Below the pieces are notes generated by a model. It had not been told where the DNA came from, did not search any database, and saw only the letters and a list, made by a program, of their open reading frames with translations. This document shows, one piece after another, positions 21,801 to 32,893 of a DNA stretch of 64,000 bases; the first letter of the stretch is position 1; each line of letters starts with the position of its first letter. The stretch is taken from NCBI GenBank assembly GCA_911728435.2, contig OU452203.1, positions 22,074,134-22,138,133 of the forward strand, written 5' to 3'. The DNA is from Apoderus coryli. Its lineage: Eukaryota; Arthropoda; Insecta; Coleoptera; Attelabidae. A program made the position numbers and the translations under genes.

Positions 21801-22744
21801 TTTGAAAAAAATATTTCAAGGCGTTTTTGAATTATGGCAAATTTTCGAAATTAATGTAATGGTCTCAGGCACTTGCAGACTTTACTTTAGAGAGAAATTC
21901 CTACAAAACCGTTTACTTTAGACCCATAAAAGGTTATTACTTTTTTTCGCAAAAATGAACAGGGAATTTAAAAAAAATTAAAAAAATATATTTGTGCCAG
22001 TGGCGTAGAAAATAGTGGGATAAAAAGTGTCACTAACTCCTATAGCATGCCACTGGTTCATTTGTTTAAAATATTGTTTATGTCAAAATATAACATTTTT
22101 AAAGAACATATCGGTCACTAAATTTGAAAAAAATATTTCAAGGCGTTTTTGAATTATGGCAAATTTTCGATTCGAGCTTTCTGTGGTAGAGCATTGTCGG
22201 TCGAATTTAGAAACGCCCTGTATAATAACACATTCAGGTCACTGGCGATTGGAGATGCTCAACCTTTTTTAGTTGCTCTGTATGTGTTAAACTTGAACCT
22301 TTTTTTTATATACTAATCAAGAATTCGGTTCCTTAATCTTAAAAGAGAGTAAAATTCCGGTAGTTTTTGATCAACTCTCTATATTTCCCATGTACTTATA
22401 GATTGTTTGACATGGATAAAAGAAGAGGCCCAATGTAAGGGCTACTACACATATCAAGGTTCGCTAACTACTGAGCCTTACACGGAAAGCGTAACTTGGA
22501 TCCTGTATCCTACGCCTATTCATGTTTCCCGACAACAGGTAGGCATAAATATGTAGAAAAAACTAATAGAAAAACAAAAATTCTCGTTAATATAATATCA
22601 TAGGTGGCCTATTTCCGCAAAATGAAATCAACCCCTTGCGAAAAAGTGAATATCGTAAACAATGTCAGACCAGTTCAGACGCCTCCTGAGCACAAAAAAT
22701 TAAACATTCTCTATGCCAGATCACACAGAAATAGCGACGGTTAA
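15899..22744 (+). CDS. CA-B: alpha-carbonic anhydrase, predicted active, cytosolic
   Basis: Six exons (15899-16022, 19247-19414, 19488-19629, 19712-19911, 22402-22538, 22604-22744) join without phase conflict into 303 residues. It should catalyse reversible CO2 hydration. Zinc ligands are H126 and H128 (LHFHWG) and H151 (MEAHAVHY), with exact CA spacing; E138 (CEH) and T234 (SLTT, Thr199 equivalent) are present. QSPIEL and LVGGPL are also standard. There is no signal peptide, so the protein is probably intracellular. Oddities: the usual PP after SLTT is EP ([10 protein letters not shown]), and the C-terminus ends in a basic tail. It has an intron between the second and third zinc ligands that CA-A and CA-C lack, so it is the more distant paralogue. 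Intron 1 (3.2 kb) and intron 4 (2.5 kb) are swollen by transposons. AATAAA follows at 22804. Confidence 0.92.
16281..18570 (-). pseudogene. broken Tc1/IS630-type transposase flanking the nested LINE
   Basis: From right to left: [18 protein letters not shown] and [19 protein letters not shown] (about 18570-18230, in several frames), then after the [17 protein letters not shown] and [14 protein letters not shown] (about 16430-16290). These correspond to the DNA-binding linker and the first catalytic-Asp region of insect DDE_3 transposases. A related protein lies in the element at 50.6-52.7 kb (YWS*TNPHWMPEVD). Several stops and shifts; not functional. Confidence 0.72.
16625..18150 (+). pseudogene. 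5'-truncated Jockey-like LINE with long open RT frame
   Basis: Homology starts near [11 protein letters not shown] and [15 protein letters not shown]. It continues in one frame through [33 protein letters not shown], the catalytic [30 protein letters not shown] and a full C-terminal region to the TAA at 17877. About 14 residues are missing between LLIHKLL and ESYLTGR, so the enzyme is probably inactive despite the open frame. The 3' UTR runs to an A-rich tail near 18130-18150. It lies within a DNA transposon inside CA-B intron 1, so it is the youngest layer there. Confidence 0.88.
19953..22170. repeat. TIR-bounded array of ~321-bp units in CA-B intron 4
   Basis: The block opens with one inverted unit (19953-20252) facing a direct unit (from 20272), forming arms of about 300 bp around a short loop. 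Direct units follow head to tail. The landmark TATAGCATGCCACTGG (TATAGGATGCC in the fifth unit) recurs at 20441, 20762, 21084, 21398, 21720 and 22041, giving a period of 314-322 bp. Each unit also contains AAAAAGTTATTAC, CCAGTGGCGTAGAAAATAG and GTGTCACTAAC. The block starts TCGAAAATTTGCCATAATTC and ends with its exact complement, so the whole array has terminal inverted repeats. No coding capacity. Confidence 0.9.
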
Positions 22745-23063
22745 CCTTATATTAATTTTTTAATGTAGCTAGTTTATATTATTACGTTAATAACTTATTT
22801 ATGAAATAAAAATATTAATCAAATCCGTTACTGTATTATTTATTGTTACCTCAATACGATCCTGTACATAACACGACAGTAGTAGGGTTATTTGTCACAA
22901 GTGACAGTTATAATAACCTTAATGTCATTTTTGTGTTAAGTTCATGTTATTTTTGTTTACTTTCAATTAAATCATTATTTTCATCACATCATTTAATGTA
23001 AACGTTGCCCAAAACAATATAAACAAAATTTATGTATAAAAAATTACATGGAAATTGAGAAAA
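22745..23063 (+). promoter_or_regulatory. CA-B 3' end and CA-C promoter interval
   Basis: These 320 bases separate the CA-B stop from the CA-C start. AATAAA at 22804 serves CA-B. A GTATAAAAA motif at 23033, only 31 bases before the CA-C ATG, is a weak TATA candidate; AT-richness makes chance likely. Confidence 0.45.
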
Positions 23064-26000
23064 ATGAGCAACACTTCACAACCAGCAAATAATAGTAACA
23101 ATAGTTTTAAAAATTCATCAGAAACAAAGCATCAAAGTAAGTACGTAGTAGAATAAATTTAAATTATTGAATAAACATTAAAAATGATCATAAATAAAAC
23201 TATAACTCGTTGATATTGAATAGTACGATTAAAATATGCTTAACTCTAAATCAAAACTATCTTTTAAAGTCAATAAATCATTTAAACATTTACAGAAAGC
23301 CCTAGTTTAGTTTAGTGTTAATATTAACACTTCCAAATCAACTTTTAATTCGTAAAACTTCGAACAAACAGCAAATAATAGTAACAATAGTTTTAAAAAT
23401 TCATCAGAAAGAAAGAGTCAAAGTAAGTAGGTAGTAGAATAAATTTAAATTATTGAATAAACATTAAAAATTATCATAAATAAAACTATAACTCGTTGAT
23501 ATTGGATAGTACGATTAAAATATGCTTAACTCTAAATTAAAACTATCGTTTAAAGTCAATAAATCATAAGTAAAGCTTAAACATTTACAGAAAGCCCTAG
23601 TTTAGTTTAGTGTTAATATTAACACTTCCAAATCAACTTTTAATTCGTAAAACTTCGAACAAACAGCAAATAATAGTAACAATAGTTTTAAAAATTCATC
23701 AGAAACAAAGAGTCAAAGTAAGTAGGTAGTAGAATAAATTTAAATTATTGAATAAACATTAAAAATTATCATAAATAAAACTATAACTCGTTGATATTGG
23801 ATAGTACGATTAAAATATGCTTAACTCTAAATTAAAACTATCGTTTAAAGTCAATAAATCATAAGTAAAGCTTAAACATTTACAGAAAGCCCTAGTTTAG
23901 TTTAGTGTTAATATTAACACTTCCAAATCAACTTTTAATTCGTAAAACTTCGAACAAACAGCAAATAATAGTAACAATCGTTTTCAAAATTCATCAGAAA
24001 CAAATAATCAAAGTAAGTAGGTAGTAGAATAAATTTAAATTATTGAATAAACATTAAAACTGATCATAAATAAAACTATAACTCGTTGATATTGGATAGT
24101 ACGTTTAAAATATGCTTAACTCTAAACTAAAACTATCTTTTAAAGTCAATAAATCATTTAAACATTTACAGAAAGCCCTAGTTTAGTTTAGTGTTAATAT
24201 TAACACTTTCAAATTAACTTTTAATTCGTAAAACTACGAACAAACAGCAAATAATAGTAACAATGGTTTTAAAAATTCATCCGAAACAAAGAACCAAAGT
24301 AAGTAGGTAGTAGAATAAATTTAAATTATTGAATAAACATGAAAAATGATCATAAATAAAACTATAACTCGTAGATTTTGGATAGTACGATTAAAATATG
24401 CTTAACTCTAAATCAAAACTATCTTTTAAAGTCAATAAATCATTTAAACATTTACAGAAAGCCCTAGTTTAGTTTAGTGTTAATATTAACACTTTCAAAT
24501 TAACTTTTAATTCGTAAGACTACGAACAAACAGCAAATAATAGTAACAATAGTTTTAAAAATTCATCAGAAACAAAGAATCAAAGTAAGTAGGTTGTAGA
24601 ATAAATTTAAATTATTGAATAAACATTAAAAATGATCATAAATAAAACTATAACTCGTTGATTTTGGATAGTACGATTAAAATATGCTTAACTCTAAATT
24701 AAAACTATCTTTTAAAGTCAATAAATCATAAGTAAAGCTTAAACATTTACAGAAAGCCCTAGTTTAGTTTAGTGTTAATATTAACACTTTCAAATTAACT
24801 TTTAATTCGTATAACTTCGAACAAACAGCAAATAATAGTAACAATAGTTTTAAAAATTCATCAGAAACAAAGAATCAAAGTAAGTAGGTTGTAGAATAAA
24901 TTTAAATTATTGAATAAACAGTAAAAATGATCATAAATAAAACTATAACTCGTTGATATTGGATAGTATGATTAAAATATGCTTAACTCTAAATCAAAAC
25001 TATCGTTTAAAGTCAATAAATCATAAGTAAAGCTTAAACATTTACAGAAAGCCCTAGGTTAGTTTAGTGTTAATATTAACACTTTCAAATCAACTTTTAA
25101 TTCGTAAAACATCGAACAAACAGCAAATAATAGTAACAATAGTTTTAAAAATTCATCAGAAACAAAGAATCAAAGTAAGTAGGTAGTAAATAAATTTAAA
25201 TTATTGAATAAATATAAAAAATGATCATAAATAAAACTATAACTCGTTTATTTTGGTTAGTACGATTAAAATATGCTTAACTCTAAATCAAAACTATCGT
25301 TTAAAGTCAAATAAATCATAAGTAAAGCTTAAACATTTACTGAAAGTCCTAGTTTAGTTTAGTGTTAATATTAACACTTTCAAATCAACTTTTAAATCGT
25401 AAAACTTCGAACAAACAGCAAATAATAGTAACAATAGTTTTAAAAATTCGTTAGAAACAAAGAATCAAAGTAAGTAGGTAGTAGAATAAATTTAAATTAT
25501 TGAATAAACATTAAAAATGATCATAAATAAAACTATAACTCGTTGATTTTGGATAGTACGATTAAAATATGCTTAACTCTAAATTAAAACTATCTTTTAA
25601 AGTCAATAAATCATTTAAACATTTACAGAAAGCCCTAGTTTAGTTTAGTGTTAATATTAACACTTCCAAATCAACTTTCAATTCGTAAAACTTCGAACAA
25701 ACTTACATACCTGAATGGTTTGAAACTAAAGTTTGTTTCAATAAACTTTAATTCGTGAAAGAAATGCAACTTAAGTTTAACTTAGGCTCATTTTATTTCG
25801 TTTAATTCTGCAAAAGTTAGTATAGGATTTACATAGTGTCAAATATTTTAGGGCTTTGTTTTAGAATCATTTTAGTTAAGACTAGATGAGTTTCAGGCAG
25901 TTTTAATCGTATCAGAACTTATTATGATTTATATATATTGTTTTATAGAGTTGAATTGCTATAATAACTAGTCTTGAATCGGCTTTTCAGCTCGTGATTC

Positions 26001-27229
26001 ACTAACTCAAAATCAAGACAGCTCTAAAAACGAAACAGCATTGTTCGTGCGTGGGATAGTAGATAAAGAGGGCATCTTCGAATCTCCGATAAATTTAAAT
26101 ATCACTGAAACATTGCCCCTGGAAGCAAGTCCTTTAATTTGGCACAACTACGATGCTGTTCCGAAAAAAATGAAAATCACTAATACAGGTCACACAGGTA
26201 GGTAAGTGATAAGCATGTTGGTATTGTTGAGATTAATGCTGATTTTATACAGTGATTTTAAGCGCGAAATGGAACCAGGAACGTCCCTACATCGTTGGGG
26301 GAACACTCATGGGGAAATATGTGTTTTCGCAGGTGCATCTGCATTGGGGCGCTAACAATATGGAGGGTAGTGAGCATACGGTCGATGGTGGACGGTATAC
26401 GGGGGAGATGCACGTGGTTCTGTTCAAAAGTAGTTATTTGACGCAAGAGTCCGCGTTGAAAGAGAAGGACGGTGTTGTGATTTTGGTGTATTTTTTAAAA
26501 GTAGGTTCGAAATGCAGAGATGTGGCGAGACTCCAATTCGTTGCGTACATTTTCAGATACAAGATTACCCAAACACGGGCTTTCAAATCCTTGTTGATGC
26601 CTTGGAAAAAGTCGAAAAGGCCCATACTTCTTTCAAAATGCAACCAATCGAAATCGGGTTCTTAATTCGGGAGTTTGTCGACGATTATTTCATGTACTGG
26701 GGCACTGTTTCGACCGGATCTTGTGTTCATTACATTCTATGGTTAATCACACGTTTTCCAGTCGGCGTTTCGACCGAACAGGTATCATCAGCACCAATCC
26801 AACGGTTTCATCATATTTGACGTCCAGTTTTTTGATTTAGATTGACGCTTTACGTTATTTGATGGATGGTGACGGGCAACTGTTGCAGAGAAACTTCCGG
26901 GAAACCCAGTCCATCAGTGGACGTAGTATCTTCCACGTTAGCCCGTCAGCATCGCAGTATTCTACATTGTTGCCGATACCGAAAGAAAGGTACCATGGCG
27001 GGCGTAGTACCAGCGGTGATATCAAGCAGATATACAGGGTGGAGATGGATCATGGTGGACAAGGTATCGACTATAGTTGAGTATATTGAAATCGTATACA
27101 GGGCAATTTGTTTTAGGCGTTAAATTTCAACGAGTTGGCAACAGCGCGAAAAAAGCTCTAAAGCGGCAAAAGTCGTCTGCTTTGTATGTTTTATCGAAAA
27201 TATTAAACAATTATCTAAATTTGAAATAA
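23064..27229 (+). CDS. CA-C: alpha-carbonic anhydrase with variable Asn/Ser-rich N-terminus
   Basis: The minimal transcript has six exons (23064-23136, 25991-26197, 26253-26500, 26557-26781, 26841-27063, 27117-27229), joined in phases 1, 1, 0, 0, 1 into 362 residues. The zinc site is intact: H122 and H124 (VHLHWG), H147 (GEMHVVLF), with E134 (GSEHTVDGGRY); FESPINLN and NTGHTV are also typical. The Thr199 position is Ser228, and the usual LTTPPC reads VSTGSC, so activity may be altered. Exon 1 encodes MSNTSQPANNSNNSF..., with no signal peptide. Exon 2's second donor (CAG|GTAGGT) was chosen because it restores NTGHTV. The basic C-terminal tail is unusual; without the last splice the protein ends at GGQGIDYS. 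Intron 1 carries eight copies of an exon-like cassette. Confidence 0.88.
23083..25700 (+). repeat. 286/295-bp tandem array containing amplified 51-base exon cassettes
   Basis: The unit consists of the 3' part of CA-C exon 1 plus following intron. Cassettes after the true exon lie at 23372-23422, 23667-23717, 23962-24012, 24248-24298, 24534-24584, 24829-24879, 25124-25174 and 25419-25469. Each is preceded by ACAAACAG and followed by GTAAGTAG, is 51 bases, has no stop in the exon-1 frame and is phase 1 at both ends. Each encodes a variant of TNNSNNSFKNSSETKSQ. Units of 295 differ from 286 by a 9-base insertion after AAATCAT. Each also carries the 18-base perfect palindrome AGTGTTAATATTAACACT. 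The array breaks off after CGAACAAAC at 25700. The tract before the AG is not pyrimidine-rich, so splicing is unproven. Confidence 0.92.
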
Positions 27230-29290
27230 ACAGAATTTTAAGGTGTTTTGTGTTTTATTTATTTTATTTGTGAACGCGCCCTGTAAGTATAGCAAAGCTT
27301 TTGATGTTATTTTATAGCGCAAAAAAATATATTTTCGGTTTATTTTTAAGATCACACCTCGTATAATAATCCATAAAAAAATTGAGTATTTTTAACGTGC
27401 CTCGTATAATGAATCATGATGCATTTTTCTTTACAATAATGGTTCTTCTTTTGAGGGAGGAGCTAAGATTTTACAACCCCCTTGCATCTATCATTTTATA
27501 GGAGGGTGGATTTGAACTCCGCCTCTTTACGAAAGGAACTGCTTAAGGGTAAATTTAATCGATTTAAATTTTTCTTGACAAGAGGCGAAGGGGCCAATTC
27601 GAATAATTTTGAATTTATTCGTAGATTAACATTTAAATTCTTTTACATTCTATTCAATTTAAAATTGTTATTTCTTTATCTTTTAGCTACTTATCATATG
27701 AATTACATTGTTTTTATTTAGTCCAACAACCCCATTGTGTATTAAAAATTGCATAACTGGACATTAGCGAAGTGCTAATACCTATTATTTAAAATATTTA
27801 TAAATTTGATTTGAAATTTGAAAGCTTACTGTGTATTTATTTATACATTTGTTGGAGAAATTAAAATAAGTAATAGATTTCAGGATGGTTATGGCAAAGA
27901 TTAATGTACACAAGATTAATCTTTGGTTATGGGAAGGCGCTTACAAATGTCTATGGGAATGGTACTTTTACACTCTCTTCTTCAGGTCATTCACGCCTAA
28001 ACCTGCTAATAGCAAACGAGGATTTTAGGGGTGTGCTTATCCCTCAAATTTTAGGGATTATAAGTATGTGTTGGAGAGTATATGCTCCTTATTGGTTTAG
28101 GGATAGTTAAAAGCCATTACGAAAAGGGCGTGGTCTCAATATGCTCTAGCAGCTAGCATAACATACATGCAGATGGCAGGAAACGTTTTTATTCAACTCA
28201 GCTTAGTTATACCATTGTCTTTATAAAGATATATAGATACTGTAGGTATAATAAGTACAAGCAAAGATTAATGTACATATAATATAATAACATTGTAAAC
28301 TTACTTCATATAATAGACTTTTATATTTTTGTTCATGAATATTGGGTTGCATAACATTTATTTTCAGACAAAGTTTGATAGAAATGCTATTTATATGGAT
28401 GTTAATATATTTAACGAATATTTTTTTAATAAACAATTCATTTACATTAAAGAGAGAAGTCTATATCCTATCGTTGATTGAAACTATCCTATATCCTATA
28501 TACCTATGGCAGAGGATGAGGAATGTACAAACTATTCTGGACATTTGGCGAAAGCGCTATGTAAAATTTTTAGTACTCTCAATAATTATTATACACTCAA
28601 AAGTATATTAGTCTTTGCTACTATTATAACTTTATAATATAAATATAAGGATTAATTATGGAGTTATTTTTTATAATTCTAATACCTAATTGTTTATTTC
28701 TAAAATATATTGATGTAGGTAAATGTCATTTGAGCGCACTAAAAATATAATAGTACGTACCTTTTCGCATAGATGTCGCTGTTCTATATATCTTTGCTAC
28801 TAAGTAAACATTGATTTTGTCATAATTAATTATACAGAATGTCCTTAGAGTAATAACAAAATTTCCAAAAAATATTATTACGTATTGCAATACCTAAAGC
28901 TTTATTGTTTAATATACAATATTATATATATTTTGTTAGGTAATTTAATTTATATTTAACTGTGCCAAAGCTAAGGACTGTACCTACAGGAACTTTAAAT
29001 GCAATAGGTAGGTAGGTATAGGTTGTGGGCTCTGTCTATAGATACATCTCATGTATAATATATTCGTCAAATTTTATTCCAGATGTAATAAACCTGGAAG
29101 TTACGACTCCATAAACTTCATATATGAGCTGCTACTTTTGAATATTAAATTATATTAGGTAGGTAGGTACCTATATGTTATTTTATCTAAGTAAATATGC
29201 ATAGACCTAAGCAGGTAGAGTATCGACGTATTTAGGTAGGTACCCATTATAAAATAAATTATTAAATTCATAGTAGGTATCGATTATTAC
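27230..29290. other. AT-rich region, no gene recognised
   Basis: AATAAA overlaps the CA-C stop (27225) and is its likely polyadenylation signal. Beyond it no frame resembles a known protein. The motif GATTAATGTACA occurs at 27900 and 28265. Confidence 0.45.
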
Positions 29291-29354
29291 ATACAGGGTG
29301 GTCCATAGAAAATCATGCTTCCCGAGCGGCAGATTTTAAGCATTTTTACAATCT

Positions 29355-29990
29355 CTTGGTACAACTTTTTTATTTGTAGATTTAGAAGAAAAAGTCATTC
29401 TTTATAAAAACCTCTGCTTGTATCGAACCCACAATTTCAAATATCAAATTTATGATTACTATACAGGGTATATCAAAAATATAATTTTTACTGATTTTTT
29501 TTTTTTAATTTTATGAAAATATTTTCAAAACCGTGATTTATTACACCGATTGTGCAAAAACAACTAATAAATCTTTTTCTCAAAGTGGTTAATTTCTTAG
29601 CTACTATTAAAATAATAAAATTAAAAAAACAAGAAAATCAAAATCATTAAAAATATTATTTTTGGTATACCCTGTATTGTAATCGTAAATTTGGTATTTG
29701 AATTTATAGTTTCGACACAAGCAGACGTTTTTGTAAAGAATGACTTTTTCTTCTAAATCTACAAATAAAAAAGTTTTTGCTCTTCCAAACTCTATCCAAT
29801 ATGTGTCCACGGATAGAGTTTGGAAGTGCAAAAACTTTTTTATTTGTAGATTTAGAAGAAAAAGTCATTCTTTATAAAAACGTCTGCTTGTGTCAAAACT
29901 ACAATTTCAAGTACGAAATTTACGATTACTATACAGGGTATATCAAAAATAATATTTTTAATGATTTTGCTTTCCTTGTTTTTTTCTAAA
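29355..29990. repeat. foldback element with near-perfect 170-bp arms and an extra copy
   Basis: Arms at about 29630-29800 and 29812-29985 are inverted copies around the centre near 29806. Each contains TTTATTTGTAGATTTAGAAG and the terminal ATACAGGGTATATC. A third copy in plus orientation lies at 29355-29490. Because of the symmetry both strands encode the same meaningless peptide (FLFVDLEEKVILYKN), which is not evidence of a gene. Confidence 0.88.
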
Positions 29991-30959
29991 TTTTATTATT
30001 TTAATAGTGGCCATGAAATTAACCACTTTGAGAAAAACCATCACCACCATCATCATCATTGGACCATCACTTGGTCACTGATGATGAAACTATGCGTCTC
30101 AAAACATAATTTGTGGAACAGGCGTTTTCCTCAATTTTTCAAATATTACGTGTGACGACGTTTTTTTTAAAATCATTTTTCCTTAATTCAATATACCTAT
30201 ACCTATGACAGGATTAACCTCGTTTGAATATTTTCAGGTATATTTAAATTTTTAAATTATTAGCTATAACTCAAAAAAAAACACATAAATAGTCTCAAGT
30301 CACCCCATTTTATACGGTATCTATCTCGGACTAAACGCTCAAGAAAAAATAATTACGTAAATAGCTTTTGCGAAACACCTTGTACAATTTGCTTGATATA
30401 AATACCAATTTAATAATAATATAGTAAAAAATGTTTTTGGTTTTGTTTATTTTTACGAAATCCTAACCCTTTTTTCTACATCAAATTCTTTTTGCTGCTA
30501 CTTTATGTTGGTTATGGTCTGTTAACATAAATGAAACGAAAAAAAACATACCTATTTATGTTATGCATGCATATTTCCTCAAAGAAAAAAAAAAGCCGAG
30601 TAGTCTTTGCATATCTAGTAGCTTTTATTGTATTTATGCAACTTGTATATTTAGGGTTTATGTTCTTTTTTTATTTTTCGTATACAATAAAGCTGCAGAT
30701 TGTGGTAAAGCTGTAAAACATGAACAAAAAAAAAATGAAATAGCCAAACTTTCGATTTCACTTTTAGTTTTTAGATTTTCCCGAAATCATATCTGCACGT
30801 TTTGTATATAGGGAAAAAAAATACCTACTTGAAATTAGTAGTGGTTTTGATGCTATACCTATAAGTTTCTCCTATATAGAATCACAGAAATTTAAGTGTG
30901 TGTAATACATTATACAAAATAATTTTAGAGTTAGAGATATTATTTAAAATTTCAAGTGA

Positions 30960-31560
30960 TGTTCGTTATTTTATATCTGATGCTGTAACATTTAAGGGAA
31001 ACGTTGATATCCATAACTAGTTTCGATTAAACAAAATTCTTGAGAAACATTGTGATATGTTATATACCTACCTACTTAGTGAAAAACATTATTGTTTTGT
31101 ACCTATCTGATGAGGTATAACGTGCGTGTTAGAAACGTCGAACATGACTAACTTGGAGTAGTTAAAATGGGCTGGTGCGTGATAATGATCATTTCCGAAA
31201 CATTGCGGAACATATTCAGGTAAGTTAATAAAGCAATCAAGTGCTTTATTTTTGATTCTGTAACGTATGATAGAAATAGCGCAGAATCATAGTTAAATAG
31301 GTATATTGCAAAGTTCGGTTGATAATTTAATTCTCTAGAAATGATTGTCGTGGATATTTTTCAAAAATATTATAATGATTGAGACAGTTGACTAAATATT
31401 GAGGTGTTATCAGATCTAATGTATCAAGTAGGTAAGCATACATGCATTGTTTGATATCTGAGACTGTAACGCTTGACAGAAACGTTGTACAGAAATAATT
31501 TTTGCCGTGTTTGAATTATAATATAATGCTGTAACAGTAAACGAAATAAACTATTTGCAT
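30960..31560. repeat. degenerate repeat with CTGTAAC...AGAAACGTTG core
   Basis: Related blocks occur at about 30978 (CTGATGCTGTAAC then GGGAAACGTTG), 31108, 31253, 31453 (CTGAGACTGTAAC then ACAGAAACGTTG) and 31528. Spacing is 75-200 bp. They look like an eroded minisatellite. Confidence 0.5.
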
Positions 31561-32130
31561 AATAATTAAAATTTTCAAAATATCCTTATCTGAAAAAGTA
31601 GGTATAAACAGTACCTACACCAAAAACTTAAATAGAAACTTTTGTTGGGGTAACTTGAGGTTTTTATTTATTTAAATTTTACATATACAGGGTGGCTCAT
31701 ATTGCAATGACTGGATTCAATTTCCTTATTTTAAATAGCACACCCTATATATTGATACATATTTTGCACTAAAAGGGTTTACATGCAGCGTTTCGAATTT
31801 ATTCCAGTTTGACTTCGATATTTAGTTAAAATAAAATTGACTTGTTGGTGACTGATATTTTAGAAACAGTGACTCGAGGGTACCGTCTGATATATATCGT
31901 TGAATTTGTCTTTGAATGGTTCATTTATTTCTGACATTATATAGGTACAGGGGTGTGAGTTTGAAAAAAACAAGAAAAGTAATGAATTGCCAAATATGGT
32001 AACACTGTGTGATTTTTCAAATTTGAGAAACAGTTCTTTTGGCACAAGTACAGCAATTATGTATTTTTTTTTCTATCCCTACAGAATCTAAAAAATCATT
32101 CAAATAACTTACGTACGCTAGTTGAAATGT

Positions 32131-32640
32131 ATAATTCGCCTTTTATATTTCGGGATTAGAGAACAAAAACAAATATTAATCATCGAAAATCACTTTATTG
32201 TTTTTCAAAATATTCCCCATGAAGATCGATACACTTTTGCATGCGTTTGAAGTATTTTTGCCACTCTGATTGAGGTATCTCCAAAACATGCATTCTGAAT
32301 GCAGCAACCGCTTCTTCAGGTGTCGAAAAACTTTGAACTCTCAGTTTGTTTTTTACGTACGGGAATAAAAAAAAGTCATTCGGTGCCAAGTCAGGACTAT
32401 ACGGCGGATGACTAAACAAATCGATGTTTTGGGTGCTCAAAAATGCAGTTGTTTGAGCCGATGTGTGAGAGCTCGCATTGTCGTGGTGAAGAGTGATCCG
32501 TCTTCGGCGGTTGGTTTTCCTGATTCCTTGGAAGACAACTGGCAAACAAATGGTTGTGTACCACTCAGAATTGATTGTTCTGCGTTGTTCTAGTGGTACG
32601 GTTGTGACAACTTCTTGTTGTACCGTTTATAGTTTCTCAG
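32131..32640 (-). pseudogene. mariner transposase, 3' half only
   Basis: Reading leftward from 32640: TVPLEQRRTINSEWYTTICL, TNRRRRITLHHDNASSHTS (second catalytic Asp) and HPPYSPDLAPNDFFLF (third catalytic Asp, D34D spacing), then IDLHGEYFEKQ and the stop at 32195. The terminus CGCCTTTTATATTTCGGG at about 32137 matches the end of the 11494 half-element. The DNA-binding half is missing, so this copy and the 11.5-kb copy are complementary halves of one family. Confidence 0.9.
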
Positions 32641-32893
32641 AGGTAGTGGTCCCTCTTAAATGGGTCACCCGGTACCTATCTTGTATATATATTTTTGTAT
32701 AAGTAGTTCACGAACTCAGCTATATGACAGCACATTTTGTTTATTAACCCACCTTTAAAAAATCTCTGGAAAAATAATTATAAACCGATAAAATGGTTGA
32801 AATAATTTGTTAATTAAATTAAGAAAATTAAAAATGAAGCAAACATAGTGGAAAATTAACCAAAAACAGAGCATTAGGTACGTTGTTTTATTA

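Noticed and set aside
23083..25700. CRISPR-like regular repeat
   Set aside because: Whole 286/295-bp units are near-identical with no unique spacers, and this is a eukaryotic intron.
29607..29989. Two similar 70-residue peptides on opposite strands
   Set aside because: They arise because the DNA is palindromic; there is no family match and no start context.
29961..30155. Short frame with a run of eight His codons (CAC/CAT repeat)
   Set aside because: It is a trinucleotide microsatellite at 30029-30059; the surrounding residues have no domain.
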